Part shown: positions 20,078-29,093 of the stretch, one piece after another
Layout: the number at the start of each line of letters is the position of its first letter
Position numbering within the stretch: position 1 is the stretch's first letter
DNA from: Cohaesibacter sp. ES.047
Lineage (GTDB): Bacteria > Pseudomonadota > Alphaproteobacteria > Rhizobiales > Cohaesibacteraceae
Assembly (NCBI RefSeq): GCF_900215505.1
Contig: NZ_LT907844.1
Coordinates: forward strand, 186,001 to 250,000
Direction of reading: 5' to 3'
DNA: 64,000 bases
The notes under the pieces: model-generated
Databases searched by the model: none
What the model was told of the DNA's origin: nothing
What the model saw: the letters and a program-made list of their open reading frames with translations, nothing else
Program-made: the position numbers and the translations under genes

Positions 20078-20920
20078 CTAGTAGAGATGCTCGGCAAGCC
20101 AGCCGAAGGTGTCCTGCAATTCGGGCATGCTGTCGGCATGGGCGCTGACGATAAACGGCCCCTTGTTTTCGCTCGGGCTGTACTTGCGCCCGTCGAGCAT
20201 GAGAGCAGCTCCCCCCAGCTCCTCGACCACCAGCACGCCTGCCGCGTGGTCCCAAGGGTTCATCGAAACCGTCAAAGAGACATCGTTGCGGCCCTGTGCC
20301 GTCAGGCGATATTCATGACAGGCACAGCGGTAATTGCCAAAGCGGCCCAGCCTCGCGGACAATTCGGCCAGTCTGGGGCCAAAGGGCTTGCGGAACAAAG
20401 AGCCGGGCAGAATGGCATGCATCTCCGAGAGTGGCTTTTTCTGAGCCATGGGCAAGCGTCGCGGAGCGGCTCCGGGGCGACCGAAGAAAGCCCCCTCGCC
20501 CTTGTTGGCAACAATCCAGTCATCCAGCACGGGATCATAAAGCAGACCGAAACAGGTCTCGCCTTTGTACGTGACAGCCAAAATAACCCCGAAGGTCGCC
20601 AACCCGTTGGCAAAGTTCCATGTGCCATCGACGGGATCGATAATCACCGCCCATTCGGCAGACGCTATGTTGCTGATGATATCGGGATTGAGCGCAGCGG
20701 CTTCCTCACCCACCACAATCGGATCGGAGAAGATCGACTGCACCCCGGCGGTGATCACCGCCTCGGCGCCCACGTCCGCATCAGTGACGACATCATCCGG
20801 TCCGCTCTTCTGGCGAATATCACCGCCTTCGAGATGGCGAAAGCGCGGCATGATTTCTGCCTTTGCTGCCTGACGAACGAGTTCGATCAGCGCTGTTTGC
20901 TCGGATTGGTCGAGATGCAT
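20078..20920 (-). CDS. Inositol monophosphatase family protein
   Basis: Li+-sensitive-type Mg2+-dependent phosphatase, 280 residues. Metal-binding motifs: GEE (about residue 72), DPVDGTWNFANG (about 96-107) and NPWDHAAGVLVVEELGG near the C-terminus. Candidates are inositol-1-phosphatase, histidinol phosphatase HisN or a 3'(2'),5'-bisphosphate nucleotidase; the WNFANGLATFG variant is common in alphaproteobacterial paralogues of unknown substrate. It is monocistronic and convergent with the dehydratase gene. Confidence 0.88.
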   Translation of the reverse strand: MHLDQSEQTALIELVRQAAKAEIMPRFRHLEGGDIRQKSGPDDVVTDADVGAEAVITAGVQSIFSDPIVVGEEAAALNPDIISNIASAEWAVIIDPVDGTWNFANGLATFGVILAVTYKGETCFGLLYDPVLDDWIVANKGEGAFFGRPGAAPRRLPMAQKKPLSEMHAILPGSLFRKPFGPRLAELSARLGRFGNYRCACHEYRLTAQGRNDVSLTVSMNPWDHAAGVLVVEELGGAALMLDGRKYSPSENKGPFIVSAHADSMPELQDTFGWLAEHLY

Positions 20921-21157
20921 GAGTCACTCCTGATTTGTCTTTCTAATCAATCGTGCCATGCATATAGGAAAAACAGATGGCTGTCAGATGACATTGTGTC
21001 TTGATGCACTTTGCCCGGTTCTTTTCGCCCTCACATGCCCTTTGAAACCGCAAAGTGGCTCCGGTGCTTTTTTCCGCTCATGGTTCCTTTATTTCCCGGT
21101 TCAAACGGTCTACAAGGCAGTCGGCCCCGGTCGGGATCTGGACAATGGAGCAATGAT

Positions 21158-21844
21158 TTGACTGCGAACCTGCTTGCTGGCGTTGATGCCGTCATCTTCG
21201 ATTTTGACGGTGTGGTGATTGACAGTGAACCCATTTCCCTTGGTGAGCTGGGTGTGACCCTGTCACAATTTGGCCTCGAGATGTCATGGCCAGAGCTGGT
21301 GACGTCCTTCATGGGCCATTCCGATATTGCGATTCAGGCCTATATCGAAGAAAAGATCGGCAAACCAACCGGTGACCTGTTCCCCGATGCGTGGCGTAAG
21401 CGCGTGAGGGAAGGCTTTGCCAAGTCATTGCCGGTCGTCGATGGCATTCCGGCGTTGTTCGAACGCCTAGACCGCGATGGCATTCCCCATTGCCTTGCAA
21501 CAGGCAGCAGTCAGGCCCGTGTGGCCTTTGCGCTTGAGCAGATCGGCGAGACGGAGCGCTTTGCCGACACCGCCTTCAGCGCGGAACAGGTGAAAAATGG
21601 CAAACCCGCCCCGGACCTGTTTCTCTTTGCTGCGGACCAGCTCGGCGTAGATCCGGCGCGCTCCATGGTAATCGAAGACGGTCTTGCAGGCGTTGCGGGA
21701 TCAAAAGCTGCCGGGATCGGGTTGATCGTCGGGTTTGTTGGGGCAAGCCACCTTAACGACGACGCGCTGCGCAAGGCACATGCCGAAAACCTGCGTGAAG
21801 CCGGAGCAACACACATCATCGAATCGATCTCAGACCTGTTGTAA
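21158..21844 (+). CDS. HAD-family hydrolase (beta-phosphoglucomutase / sugar-phosphatase like)
   Basis: Haloacid-dehalogenase phosphatase or phosphomutase, 228 residues. Motif I is DFDGVVIDSEP (nucleophile and acid-base Asp), motif II is CLATGSS, motif III is the Lys in KNGKPAPDLFLFAA, and motif IV is MVIEDGLAGVAGSKAAG. The cap follows motif I, as in class C1 enzymes such as beta-phosphoglucomutase and Gph-like phosphatases. The frame is open from 21011, but the TTG at 21158 has GGAG 7 nt upstream and starts just before motif I. Substrate is unknown. It is convergent with mntR (14 nt between stops). Confidence 0.85.
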   Translation: MTANLLAGVDAVIFDFDGVVIDSEPISLGELGVTLSQFGLEMSWPELVTSFMGHSDIAIQAYIEEKIGKPTGDLFPDAWRKRVREGFAKSLPVVDGIPALFERLDRDGIPHCLATGSSQARVAFALEQIGETERFADTAFSAEQVKNGKPAPDLFLFAADQLGVDPARSMVIEDGLAGVAGSKAAGIGLIVGFVGASHLNDDALRKAHAENLREAGATHIIESISDLL

Positions 21845-21858
21845 CGCGTCCCGCGCGG

Positions 21859-22338
21859 TCAGCTCTGTGACTTGAGATATTTCTCGAACGCTTCAAGCGT
21901 TCTTTGCGAGACATGGTGCTCGATGCCTTCGGCGTCGATCTCGGCGGTTTCGGGCGGCACGCCTACGGCAATCAGAAGCGAGACAACCGACCTGTGCCGG
22001 TCGCGGACACGGTCGGCCAGTGCGGCGCCCTCGTCGGTGAGAAAAATCCCCCTATAGGGGCGGGAAACCGCCAGCCCTTCCTTTTTCAATCGCGAGATGG
22101 CCTTGGTCGCGGTGGGGTGGGCCACGCCCATGCGTTCAGCAAGGTCGGCAACACGGGCCTCGCCATGCTCGGCAATCAGATCGCCGATCATCTCGACATA
22201 ATCTTCCATCACCGCTTTGGCTTGCGCCTCACGCGCGCGGGCAAACCGTCTGGCTTGCGTGGCGTTTTCCCTTTTTCCCGCTGTCATTGCGTGGTCTGCC
22301 TGCCTCTTGGTGTTGATGCGCATTGAGAGGTGACGCAC
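21859..22338 (-). CDS. mntR: Manganese-responsive regulator MntR (DtxR/MntR family)
   Basis: Metalloregulator that represses Mn2+ uptake when Mn2+ is bound. It has an N-terminal winged helix (VEMIGDLIAEHGEARVADLAERMGVAHPTATKAISRLKKEGL) and a dimerisation/metal domain with IEHHVSQRTLEAFEKYL, supplying the usual Glu and His ligands. There is no SH3-like third domain, as in E. coli MntR (155 residues). The start shown is the furthest; an ATG at 22323 is an alternative. It is divergent from mntH, and MntR-like operators are present on both sides of the gap. Confidence 0.9.
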   Translation of the reverse strand: MRHLSMRINTKRQADHAMTAGKRENATQARRFARAREAQAKAVMEDYVEMIGDLIAEHGEARVADLAERMGVAHPTATKAISRLKKEGLAVSRPYRGIFLTDEGAALADRVRDRHRSVVSLLIAVGVPPETAEIDAEGIEHHVSQRTLEAFEKYLKSQS

Positions 22339-22385
22339 AGCACGAATGGCTTTGCCTGTCTCTCATTGTTAGACGCACAGAAATT

Positions 22386-22405
22386 AATATAGCCTTGGGT
22401 AAAGA
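22386..22405 (-). promoter_or_regulatory. MntR-like half-conserved operator near mntR
   Basis: On the minus strand this reads TCTTTACCCAAGGCTATATT. The half AGGCTATATT is identical over 10 bp to the mntH operator at 22531-22540; the other half is degenerate. It lies about 50 bp upstream of mntR, so weaker autoregulation is plausible. Confidence 0.5.
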
Positions 22406-22511
22406 ATGCTCCCACGAAATGCAATTGGGAAATTGGCGCATATGAGTTTGACTTTGCAAAATGGCCGAACCCCAAACTGTGTTTAATAGTCGAGCCGCGA
22501 CATTTTAGTAC

Positions 22512-22540
22512 TTGGCATTAAAGTTAGCCGAGGCTATATT
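22512..22540 (+). promoter_or_regulatory. mntH promoter with MntR operator
   Basis: TTGGCA (22512-22517) and TATATT (22535-22540) are separated by exactly 17 bp. Between and over the -10 lies TTAGCCGAGGCTATATT, with the palindrome TAGCC-GA-GGCTA (22525-22536). This closely resembles the E. coli MntR site core ATAGCAAAGGCTAT. Binding would block RNA polymerase directly. Confidence 0.8.
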
Positions 22541-22640
22541 CTTCGCACAAGACGACATTTCATTGTTGCCTGAACCTTCTGGCTGTTTTCCGGCCAACGA
22601 TCCATAAAACCCGCGTCAATTCAGATTTCAAGGCTCTTTC

Positions 22641-23927
22641 ATGTTTGCAACCGACCAGACCCGCGAGGGAATGAATGCCGTATTGTCTGGTAAAAACCGC
22701 AGTTTCCGCGGGAAATTGCTCTTTGCTGGTCCAGCCATCATCGCGTCGGTCGCTTATATGGATCCGGGGAATTATGCCACCAACATTCAGGCAGGCGCCG
22801 GCTATGGCTATCGCCTTTTATGGGTCGTTCTGTTTGCCAATCTGATTGCGATGCTGTTTCAGGCCCTCTCGGCGCGCCTTGGAATCGTGACGGGCAAGAA
22901 TCTGGCCGAGCTTTGCCGCGACAATTTTTCCGCGCCGGTGGTGTGGATTATGTGGGGCGTCAGCGAGATCGCTGCGATGGCGACGGATCTGGCGGAGTTT
23001 CTGGGTGGTGCCATCGGGCTCGCGCTGCTGTTCGAGATGCCGTTGATGGCAGGGATGGGCATCACGGCGATCGTGACTTACGGCATCCTCTTGTTTGAGA
23101 ACCGAGGATTTCGGCCGATGGAGTTGATCATCGGCGCGATGGTCGGCGTGATCGGACTTTGCTATCTGGTCGAGATTTTTATCGCTCCGATCGCATGGGG
23201 TGATGCGGCCGTTGGCATGGTGACGCCGGAGTTGGCGGATGCAACCGCCCTGACCATCGCGATCGGCATCATCGGCGCAACCGTCATGCCCCATGCCATC
23301 TATCTGCATTCGGGGCTGACGCAATCGCGCAGCGAAATCCGCAATGAACAGCAACGCCGCAGGGTTCTGAAATTCTCCAACACCGAAGTGGTCATTGCGC
23401 TTGCCATTGCCGGCATGATCAACATGGCCATGGTGATGATGGCCTCCGCCGCTTTCCATCTGGGACATGAGGAAGTGGCCGAGATCGAAACCGCCTATCA
23501 TACGCTGACGCCCCTGCTCGGCGGTGCTGCGGCTGCAGCCTTTCTTGTCTCGCTCATTGCATCGGGCATTTCCAGCTCGGTGGTTGGCACCATGGCCGGA
23601 CAGATGATCATGCAGGGCTTTCTGCATTTCCGCATCCCCATCTGGTTACGCCGCCTCGTTACCATGGTCCCCGCCTTTGCTGTGGTTGCAATGGGTGTCA
23701 ACGCCACGCAGGCGCTGGTCATCAGTCAGGTCATTCTGAGCATTGCGCTTCCCGTCCCGATGATTGCCCTGATCATCTTCGTCTCGCGTAAGGATATCAT
23801 GGGACCTTATGCGAGCGGTCCGGTGATCCGGGTCCTTGCCATAGCGGGGGCGATGGCGGTTCTGACGCTCAATTTCGTGCTGCTTGCAGAAGTCTTTGGC
23901 GCACCGATCCCATTTATTGTCGGCTGA
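22641..23927 (+). CDS. mntH: Nramp-family divalent metal transporter MntH
   Basis: Proton-coupled Mn2+ (and Fe2+) importer in the inner membrane. The 428-residue protein has about 11 membrane segments. Helix 1 carries the metal-binding motif MDPGNYATNIQAG, helix 6 carries TVMPHAIYLHSGLTQSR with the Met-Pro-His signature, and the conserved intracellular region follows. A second ATG at 22671 (MNAVLSG) is possible. It is divergent from mntR and carries a consensus MntR operator over its promoter. Confidence 0.96.
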   Translation: MFATDQTREGMNAVLSGKNRSFRGKLLFAGPAIIASVAYMDPGNYATNIQAGAGYGYRLLWVVLFANLIAMLFQALSARLGIVTGKNLAELCRDNFSAPVVWIMWGVSEIAAMATDLAEFLGGAIGLALLFEMPLMAGMGITAIVTYGILLFENRGFRPMELIIGAMVGVIGLCYLVEIFIAPIAWGDAAVGMVTPELADATALTIAIGIIGATVMPHAIYLHSGLTQSRSEIRNEQQRRRVLKFSNTEVVIALAIAGMINMAMVMMASAAFHLGHEEVAEIETAYHTLTPLLGGAAAAAFLVSLIASGISSSVVGTMAGQMIMQGFLHFRIPIWLRRLVTMVPAFAVVAMGVNATQALVISQVILSIALPVPMIALIIFVSRKDIMGPYASGPVIRVLAIAGAMAVLTLNFVLLAEVFGAPIPFIVG

Positions 23928-24056
23928 GGGTTCCCGTTTCCGAAGCTTCGCAAGAAGCCACATCCCAACGTGAGGCGATAAAGGGCGCATCACTCTGTTA
24001 ACCTCTTTGCTCTCAAATGATTGAGAGGCACCAGAAGAGACGAATCAGACGGAACG

Positions 24057-24755
24057 ATGCAGGAAACGGAACTCTACCCCCCGATCAAAGATTATCTCGA
24101 GGCTCAAGGCTATGAGGTGAAGGGCGAGATCGGAGCGGCTGATCTGGTCGCCTGCCGGGACGACGACGAGCCGGTGGTCGTCGAGCTGAAAGTCGGCTTT
24201 TCCCTTGCGCTGTTTCACCAAGCCATCGAACGACAATCGATGACCGACGCGGTTTATATCGCGGTGCCTGAAAGTAAGGGTGCGGCCTTCCAGCGATCCC
24301 TCAAGAACAATCGCTCCCTTTGCCGCCGACTGGGGCTTGGCTTGATCACGGTGCGTCTCAAGGACAATCTGGTAACAGTCCAACTCGATCCCGCGCCCTA
24401 CAAGCCACGCAAGGTAAAGCCGCGCAAAGCGCGTCTCTTGCGCGAGTTTGCGCGGCGGGTGGGCGATCCGAACAGCGGCGGCTCCACGCGGCGGGGGCTG
24501 ATCACATCCTATCGTCAGGATGCGCTCAAATGCCTCAAGCTTTTGTCTCTCAGCGGCCCGACCAAGGCCGCGATCGTCGCCCGCATGACCGGTGTGGATA
24601 GGGCCAGACCGATCCTGTCTGATGATCATTACGGCTGGTTCGAGCGGGTCTCCACGGGCATCTATCAGATGACCCCGAAGGGCGATGCCGCGCTGATTGA
24701 ATATGCCAAGGAGCTCGAGGGACTTGAGGTGCCGCTTGAGGTCTCTGGCGCGTAG
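24057..24755 (+). CDS. DUF2161 protein, putative PD-(D/E)XK-type phosphodiesterase
   Basis: Conserved alphaproteobacterial protein of unknown role, 232 residues from the ATG at 24057 (an in-frame start at 24021 is less likely). The N-terminal part shows a nuclease-like pattern: ETELYPPIKDYLEAQGYEVK, then GAADLVA and a VVVELK strand, giving the E...D...E-x-K arrangement of PD-(D/E)XK enzymes. The rest (LCRRLGLGLITVRL, KARLLREFARRVGDPNSGG, SYRQDALKCL, DDHYGWFERV..GIYQMTPKG) is family-specific, and the last 70 residues look like a winged helix. Activity is not demonstrated. Its neighbour is a NifX-like protein on the same strand. Confidence 0.78.
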   Translation: MQETELYPPIKDYLEAQGYEVKGEIGAADLVACRDDDEPVVVELKVGFSLALFHQAIERQSMTDAVYIAVPESKGAAFQRSLKNNRSLCRRLGLGLITVRLKDNLVTVQLDPAPYKPRKVKPRKARLLREFARRVGDPNSGGSTRRGLITSYRQDALKCLKLLSLSGPTKAAIVARMTGVDRARPILSDDHYGWFERVSTGIYQMTPKGDAALIEYAKELEGLEVPLEVSGA

Positions 24756-24882
24756 CCGCGTCATTGCGGCATCTTGTTATCCCGTTCTTGAAAGCCTATC
24801 TCAGACGTGCAGAGACAAAACTCAATCAGGCCTCCTCGTTGCCTCCTTCTGGACCTGCGCGGCCTGACACCGGAGCCAGACG

Positions 24883-25272
24883 TTGACTTCTTCACTCAAA
24901 ATCGCCGTGACATCACAGAATTTCAAGACAGTGACCAACCATGCAGGGCGCGCACGCCGTTTTCTCGTCTATGGCGTCGAAACAGGGGCCGCCCCGGTCG
25001 AGATAGACCGCTTTGACCTGCCCAAAGAGATGTGCATTCACGAGCTTGGCGGTGCCGATGTGCCCCATCCGCTCGACGGTGTCGATGTGTTGATTTCCAA
25101 CTCCTTCGGAGCAGGCTTTGCTCGCAACATGACCCGCAGGGGTGTGATTGCCAGCCTGACAGAGGAAAGCGACCCATTGCGCGCGATCGAAGACTATCAG
25201 GCCCATGGACAGCGACTGCCGGAGAAGACATGCACCAGCGGTCATCATCATAACCACGAGCATGGGCATTGA
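24883..25272 (+). CDS. NifX/NifB-type (dinitrogenase FeMo-cofactor fold) protein
   Basis: Small protein of 129 residues with the Nitro_FeMo-Co fold pattern: KIAVTSQNFKTVTNHAGRARRFLVY at the N-terminus, LDGVDVLISNSFGAGFARNMTRRGV in the middle, and a His-rich tail (CTSGHHHNHEHGH) likely to bind metal. No other nif genes are present, so it is one of the stand-alone members of unknown function, not evidence of nitrogen fixation. The start is a TTG at 24883 with GGAG upstream. It lies 127 nt after the DUF2161 gene and ends before a bidirectional terminator. Confidence 0.8.
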   Translation: MTSSLKIAVTSQNFKTVTNHAGRARRFLVYGVETGAAPVEIDRFDLPKEMCIHELGGADVPHPLDGVDVLISNSFGAGFARNMTRRGVIASLTEESDPLRAIEDYQAHGQRLPEKTCTSGHHHNHEHGH

Positions 25273-25301
25273 TAGATTGGCAGCTGAATGGAGTCGCATG
25301 T

Positions 25302-25329
25302 AAAAAAGGGGCCGCAAGGCCCCTTCTTA
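25302..25329. terminator. Bidirectional terminator between the NifX-like gene and galK
   Basis: AAGGGGCC-GCAA-GGCCCCTT is a perfect 8-bp stem with a tetraloop, flanked by an A6 run on the left and TTCTT on the right. It lies between convergent genes. Confidence 0.88.
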
Positions 25330-25351
25330 TTGTTCGCGATAACAATCCCGA

Positions 25352-26452
25352 TCAGTTGATTGCGAGCACAGTGGTTTCCGGGAAGCGCGTGGTCATATCT
25401 TCGCACCAGCGATCGACCAACTCTTCCTTGACCAGAACCACAATCGAACCACCGAAGCCACCACCGGTTTGGCGCGCGCCGATTGCTCCCATCTGAAGGG
25501 CCATTTCGACCAGCGTGTCGGTCTCGTCCACGGTGATCTCATAGTCGTTCTTTTGCGACAGATGGCTCTGGACCATGAGCTTGCCAAAGCTTTCGGCATT
25601 GCCGGATTTCAGAGCTTCGACCCCGTCGAGCACACGCTGGTTGTCGGTAACGACGTGGCGGGCGCGTTTGGCTTCCACTCCGCCGATGGCGTTGATCCGA
25701 TCCAGATCATCAGCGCTGACCTCACGCAAGGAGGCGATGCCAAGCTTTTCGCAGGCACTGTTGCATTCCTTCACCCGCTGCTCGTAGGAGCCATCGGTCA
25801 GCTTGTGCGTGACACCGGAATGCAACGTGATGAAGCGATGATCAGGGAAGAGCGGTGCCAATTCATAGTCGAGCCTTTGCGTGTCGAGGAACAGCGCCAT
25901 GTTGTGGGTGCCAACCGATGAGGCAAACTGATCCATGATGCCGCACGGCATGCCGATAAATTCATTCTCGACCTTGCGGGCATTCTTCGCGATTGCGACA
26001 GGATCCGGCGTCTTGTCGCCCTGATAGGCAGCAATGGCGCGAAGGCTCGCCACCTCCAGCGCCGCGGAGCTGGAAATCCCGGCTCCCATCGGCAGGCTGG
26101 ACCCAACGGCGAGACAGTAACCCGCTTTCAGATCCGGCTCGTGAGGTGACAGCTGGAAACTACCGAGAATGAAGTCGGTCCATTCATCGGCTTTGTCGCC
26201 ATCCAGCGCAACATCGGCACGTGCATCGAAATTCAAGCTGTAGAGTTCCGCATGGCCTGGGTTCGGGCCGGGGCCAATCGCAATGCAAATTTCGAGATTG
26301 AGCGGCATGGGAAGGACGAAGCCGCCATTGTAATCCGTATGCTCCCCAAGCAGGTTGACGCGGCCAGGGGCAGAAACGATGGCGGTTGGCGCTGTACCGA
26401 ACTGCTTCTCAAACGACTCACTGACATTTTGTCTCAGCATCGCTGTGTCCAT
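25352..26452 (-). CDS. galK: Galactokinase GalK
   Basis: Phosphorylates alpha-D-galactose at C1 in the Leloir pathway. The 366-residue GHMP kinase has the galactokinase signature GRVNLLGEHTDYNGGFVLP (about residues 27-45), the ATP loop PMGAGISSSAALEV, and the third motif QTGGGFGGSIVVLV near the C-terminus. It follows galT with one intergenic base, so the two form an operon. No galE or galM is seen in the window. Confidence 0.96.
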   Translation of the reverse strand: MDTAMLRQNVSESFEKQFGTAPTAIVSAPGRVNLLGEHTDYNGGFVLPMPLNLEICIAIGPGPNPGHAELYSLNFDARADVALDGDKADEWTDFILGSFQLSPHEPDLKAGYCLAVGSSLPMGAGISSSAALEVASLRAIAAYQGDKTPDPVAIAKNARKVENEFIGMPCGIMDQFASSVGTHNMALFLDTQRLDYELAPLFPDHRFITLHSGVTHKLTDGSYEQRVKECNSACEKLGIASLREVSADDLDRINAIGGVEAKRARHVVTDNQRVLDGVEALKSGNAESFGKLMVQSHLSQKNDYEITVDETDTLVEMALQMGAIGARQTGGGFGGSIVVLVKEELVDRWCEDMTTRFPETTVLAIN

Positions 26453-26453
26453 C

Positions 26454-27494
26454 TCATTGCTCCTTGTAATGCACGTCAGAAAGGCTGCGCAGGCGATCTG
26501 CGGCGCTCTCTGCGGTCATATCGCGCTGGGCTTCTGACAGCAGTTCAAACCCGACCATGAATTTGCGGACGGTAGCAGAGCGTAGAAGCGGCGGGTAGAA
26601 ATGGGCATGAAGCTGCCAGTGATCGAAATTGCCTTCCATGGTTGGCGCCCCATGCCAGCCCATGGAATAGGGAAATTCCGTCTCAAACAGATTGTCATAA
26701 CGGCAGGTCAAACGCCGGAAGATATCGGCGCAGGCATCGCGCTCGGCGTCATCCAGATCAGTGAGGCGCAGAACGTGGCGTTTGGGCATGACAAGCGTTT
26801 CGAACGGCCATGTTGCCCAATAGGGCACCACCGCTATGAAATGCTCGTTCTCAACGACAGTACGCAGGCCGAGGCGGCTTTCTTGCGCCGCATAGTCAAC
26901 CAGCAAGACGCTGTTTTTCTCTTCGAAATAGGCTTTCTGCTTCTCGTCCTCGCACGCGATTTCGTTGGGCAGGAAATTGCAGGCCCATATCTGGCCGTGC
27001 GGATGAGGCTGGGAGCACCCCATCATCTCGCCCTTGTTCTCGAACATGGCGACCCACTCATAGGTCGCGCCAAGCTCGGTGAGCTGCTCGGCCCAGAGAT
27101 CCACCACCTTGCGTATGTCAGCGGCGCTCATTTCGGGCAATGTGATATCATGCCGCTCTGAGAAACAGATCACGCGGGCCGTGCCGCACACGGTTTCAGC
27201 GCGGAAAAGAGCGCCGTCGCCCGCCTCGCCCAACGGAGTGTCGGTCAGCAGCGCCGGGAAATCGTTATCAAAAACATAGGGGCCGTGATAATCCGGGTTC
27301 ACCGCACCGGACGTGCGGGCATTGCCGGGGCAAAGATAGCATTTTTCGTCAAAGCGCGGCTTCTCATTGACCGGTGCTTTTTCCTGCTTGCCCATCCATG
27401 GGCGCTTGTTGCGGTGTGGCGAGACCAGCACCCATTCTCCCTTCAGCGGGTTGTACCGCCGATGTGGATCTTCTTCGAAATCAGTTTCACGCAT
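26454..27494 (-). CDS. galT: Galactose-1-phosphate uridylyltransferase GalT
   Basis: Exchanges UMP between UDP-glucose and galactose-1-phosphate. The HIT-superfamily protein (346 residues) contains the active-site HPHGQIW, the zinc-site region CYLCPGN and the C-terminal [11 protein letters not shown]. The start at 27494 ([13 protein letters not shown]) is preferred because GGAGGA precedes it inside the longer frame that opens at 27506. It is the first gene of galT-galK. Confidence 0.95.
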   Translation of the reverse strand: MRETDFEEDPHRRYNPLKGEWVLVSPHRNKRPWMGKQEKAPVNEKPRFDEKCYLCPGNARTSGAVNPDYHGPYVFDNDFPALLTDTPLGEAGDGALFRAETVCGTARVICFSERHDITLPEMSAADIRKVVDLWAEQLTELGATYEWVAMFENKGEMMGCSQPHPHGQIWACNFLPNEIACEDEKQKAYFEEKNSVLLVDYAAQESRLGLRTVVENEHFIAVVPYWATWPFETLVMPKRHVLRLTDLDDAERDACADIFRRLTCRYDNLFETEFPYSMGWHGAPTMEGNFDHWQLHAHFYPPLLRSATVRKFMVGFELLSEAQRDMTAESAADRLRSLSDVHYKEQ

Positions 27495-27812
27495 CCATTC
27501 CTCCATGCGTCACCGTTCGATCATCATGTCTGAACAGATGGGTCCACCTGATCCTTTCCGGATCGGCTCCTCGCAGACTGCAGATATGCCAGACAACGGC
27601 GACGGTCTTCACTCGTGACCGGAACGATCAGCCGGTCGCCCTAAGACTAACGTCGTTATCAAAAAGGACCAGAGGCAATCGGGATCTATCCAGATTTATA
27701 CATGGATGATGATGCCCTTTTCATACATGCGGCCCCGACGCGGCCAGTAAAAAGGGCCGTGCTATGAGAGGCACGACCCTTATCAGATATCCAGATTGTA
27801 TGCGTCAGGCGG
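27495..27812. other. Intergenic region between galT and uxuA
   Basis: The two genes are transcribed on the same strand. The region holds the galT promoter (not located), an inverted repeat GACCGG-N9-CCGGTC (27617-27637) of unknown role about 125 bp upstream of galT, and the uxuA terminator at 27747-27782. Confidence 0.5.
27747..27782 (-). terminator. uxuA terminator
   Basis: On the minus strand GGGTCGTGC pairs with GCACGGCCC (one G-U pair, 8-nt loop) and is followed by TTTTT. It starts about 30 nt after the uxuA stop codon. Confidence 0.85.
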
Positions 27813-28970
27813 CTAATCGAGCTTACCGCCGATGGCCATCATGGCACCGCGCAATTCAGCAAGCCCGCGCAGACGACCGATGGCCGGGTAACCCGGATTG
27901 GAACGGCGGGTCAGATCATCAAGGATCTGGTGGCCATGGTCGGGGCGGAACGGAATGGACAGGCCCGTCTTTTCTTCGACCGCCTTGTAACGACGGATGA
28001 CTTCAACCATGTCGACGTGACCGCCAAAGTGATCCGCCTCATAAAAGCTCTTGCCATCACGTTTGGTGGAACGCAGATGGAAGAAATAGATGAAATCGGC
28101 GAATTCATCGACCATGGCCGGCAGGTCATTGCCTTCATGCACGCCATAAGAGCCGGTGCACAGAGTGAAGCCGTTGGCAGGGCTGTCGTTGACCGCACGA
28201 AGTGCCCGCATGTCCTCGACATTGGAGACAATACGCGGCAGGCCGAACAGGGGACGCGGCGGATCATCGGGATGGATTGCGAGCTTGGAGCCAACCTCTT
28301 CGGCAATCGGCAGCACCTCGTTGAGGAAGTCACCGAGATGCTTGCGCAGCTGATCGGCATCGATGTCCTTGTAGAGATCGAGCTGGGCGGCAAACCGTTC
28401 GATGGTGTAGCTTTCTTCCGATCCAGGCAGGCCTGCGATCATGTTGCGCACGAGGAGATCCTTGTCCTCGTCACTCATGGCATCGAAACATGCCTTGGCA
28501 GATGCCTTTTCCGCGTCGGTATATTCACTCTGGGCCGCTTCGCGTTTCAGGATATAGAGATCAAAAGCGGCGAACCGGTCGGCATCAAAGCGCAGGCAGC
28601 GCGCACCGCTTGGCAGTTCCCAGGCAAGATCGGTGCGGGTCCAGTCGAGAACCGGCATGAAGTTGTAGCAAATGATCTTGATGCCCTCAGAGGCAAGATT
28701 GCGCAAGGACTCGCCCCAGTTGGCGATATAGGTCTTGTAGTCGCCACGCTGCAGTTTGACGTCTTCATGCAGGGGGATGGATTCCACGACGGACCAGACA
28801 AGGCCTGCCTCTTCGATCATTTTCTTGCGTTCTGCAATCGCTTCGCGGCTCCAGACGACTCCGTTGGGAATGTCATGAAGGGCGGTCACAATTCCTGTCG
28901 CACCCGCCTGACGAATGTCCTGAAGGGAGACAGGATCGTTGGGGCCGAACCAGCGCCAAGTTTGCTTCAT
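27813..28970 (-). CDS. uxuA: Mannonate dehydratase UxuA
   Basis: Dehydrates D-mannonate to 2-keto-3-deoxygluconate in glucuronate catabolism. The 385-residue protein (E. coli UxuA 394) begins [37 protein letters not shown], the diagnostic N-terminus, and has [21 protein letters not shown] and [12 protein letters not shown] with His/Asp metal ligands. It lies 123 nt downstream of the gntR gene, beyond a hairpin, and is the last gene of the dctP-uidA-gntR-uxuA series. Confidence 0.96.
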   Translation of the reverse strand: MKQTWRWFGPNDPVSLQDIRQAGATGIVTALHDIPNGVVWSREAIAERKKMIEEAGLVWSVVESIPLHEDVKLQRGDYKTYIANWGESLRNLASEGIKIICYNFMPVLDWTRTDLAWELPSGARCLRFDADRFAAFDLYILKREAAQSEYTDAEKASAKACFDAMSDEDKDLLVRNMIAGLPGSEESYTIERFAAQLDLYKDIDADQLRKHLGDFLNEVLPIAEEVGSKLAIHPDDPPRPLFGLPRIVSNVEDMRALRAVNDSPANGFTLCTGSYGVHEGNDLPAMVDEFADFIYFFHLRSTKRDGKSFYEADHFGGHVDMVEVIRRYKAVEEKTGLSIPFRPDHGHQILDDLTRRSNPGYPAIGRLRGLAELRGAMMAIGGKLD

Positions 28971-29058
28971 TTGCTTGCCTCTTGTATTTGAAGTCTCTAC
29001 GCGATGGCAGTCATCTCCCGATCACTGGCAGGCGCGGCTTCCTGAGTTTTAAGCGTTC

Positions 29059-29091
29059 CCCTTTTCAAAGCGTTCAGCGGCCTGAAAAGGG
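29059..29091 (-). other. Hairpin between the gntR and uxuA genes
   Basis: CCCTTTTCA (29059-29067) and TGAAAAGGG (29083-29091) form a perfect 9-bp stem just after the gntR stop. No T run follows, so readthrough into uxuA is likely. Confidence 0.6.
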
Positions 29092-29093
29092 TC

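Larger units (their letters stand above)
22339..22640. promoter_or_regulatory. mntR-mntH divergent control region
   Basis: This 302-bp gap has no gene. It holds one clear MntR-type operator inside a good mntH promoter (22512-22540) and a weaker operator-like site on the mntR side (22386-22405). Confidence 0.75.

Noticed and set aside
24883-25272. NifX-like protein as evidence for nitrogen fixation
   Set aside because: No nifHDK or other nif gene is near, and stand-alone proteins of this fold are widespread in non-fixers.
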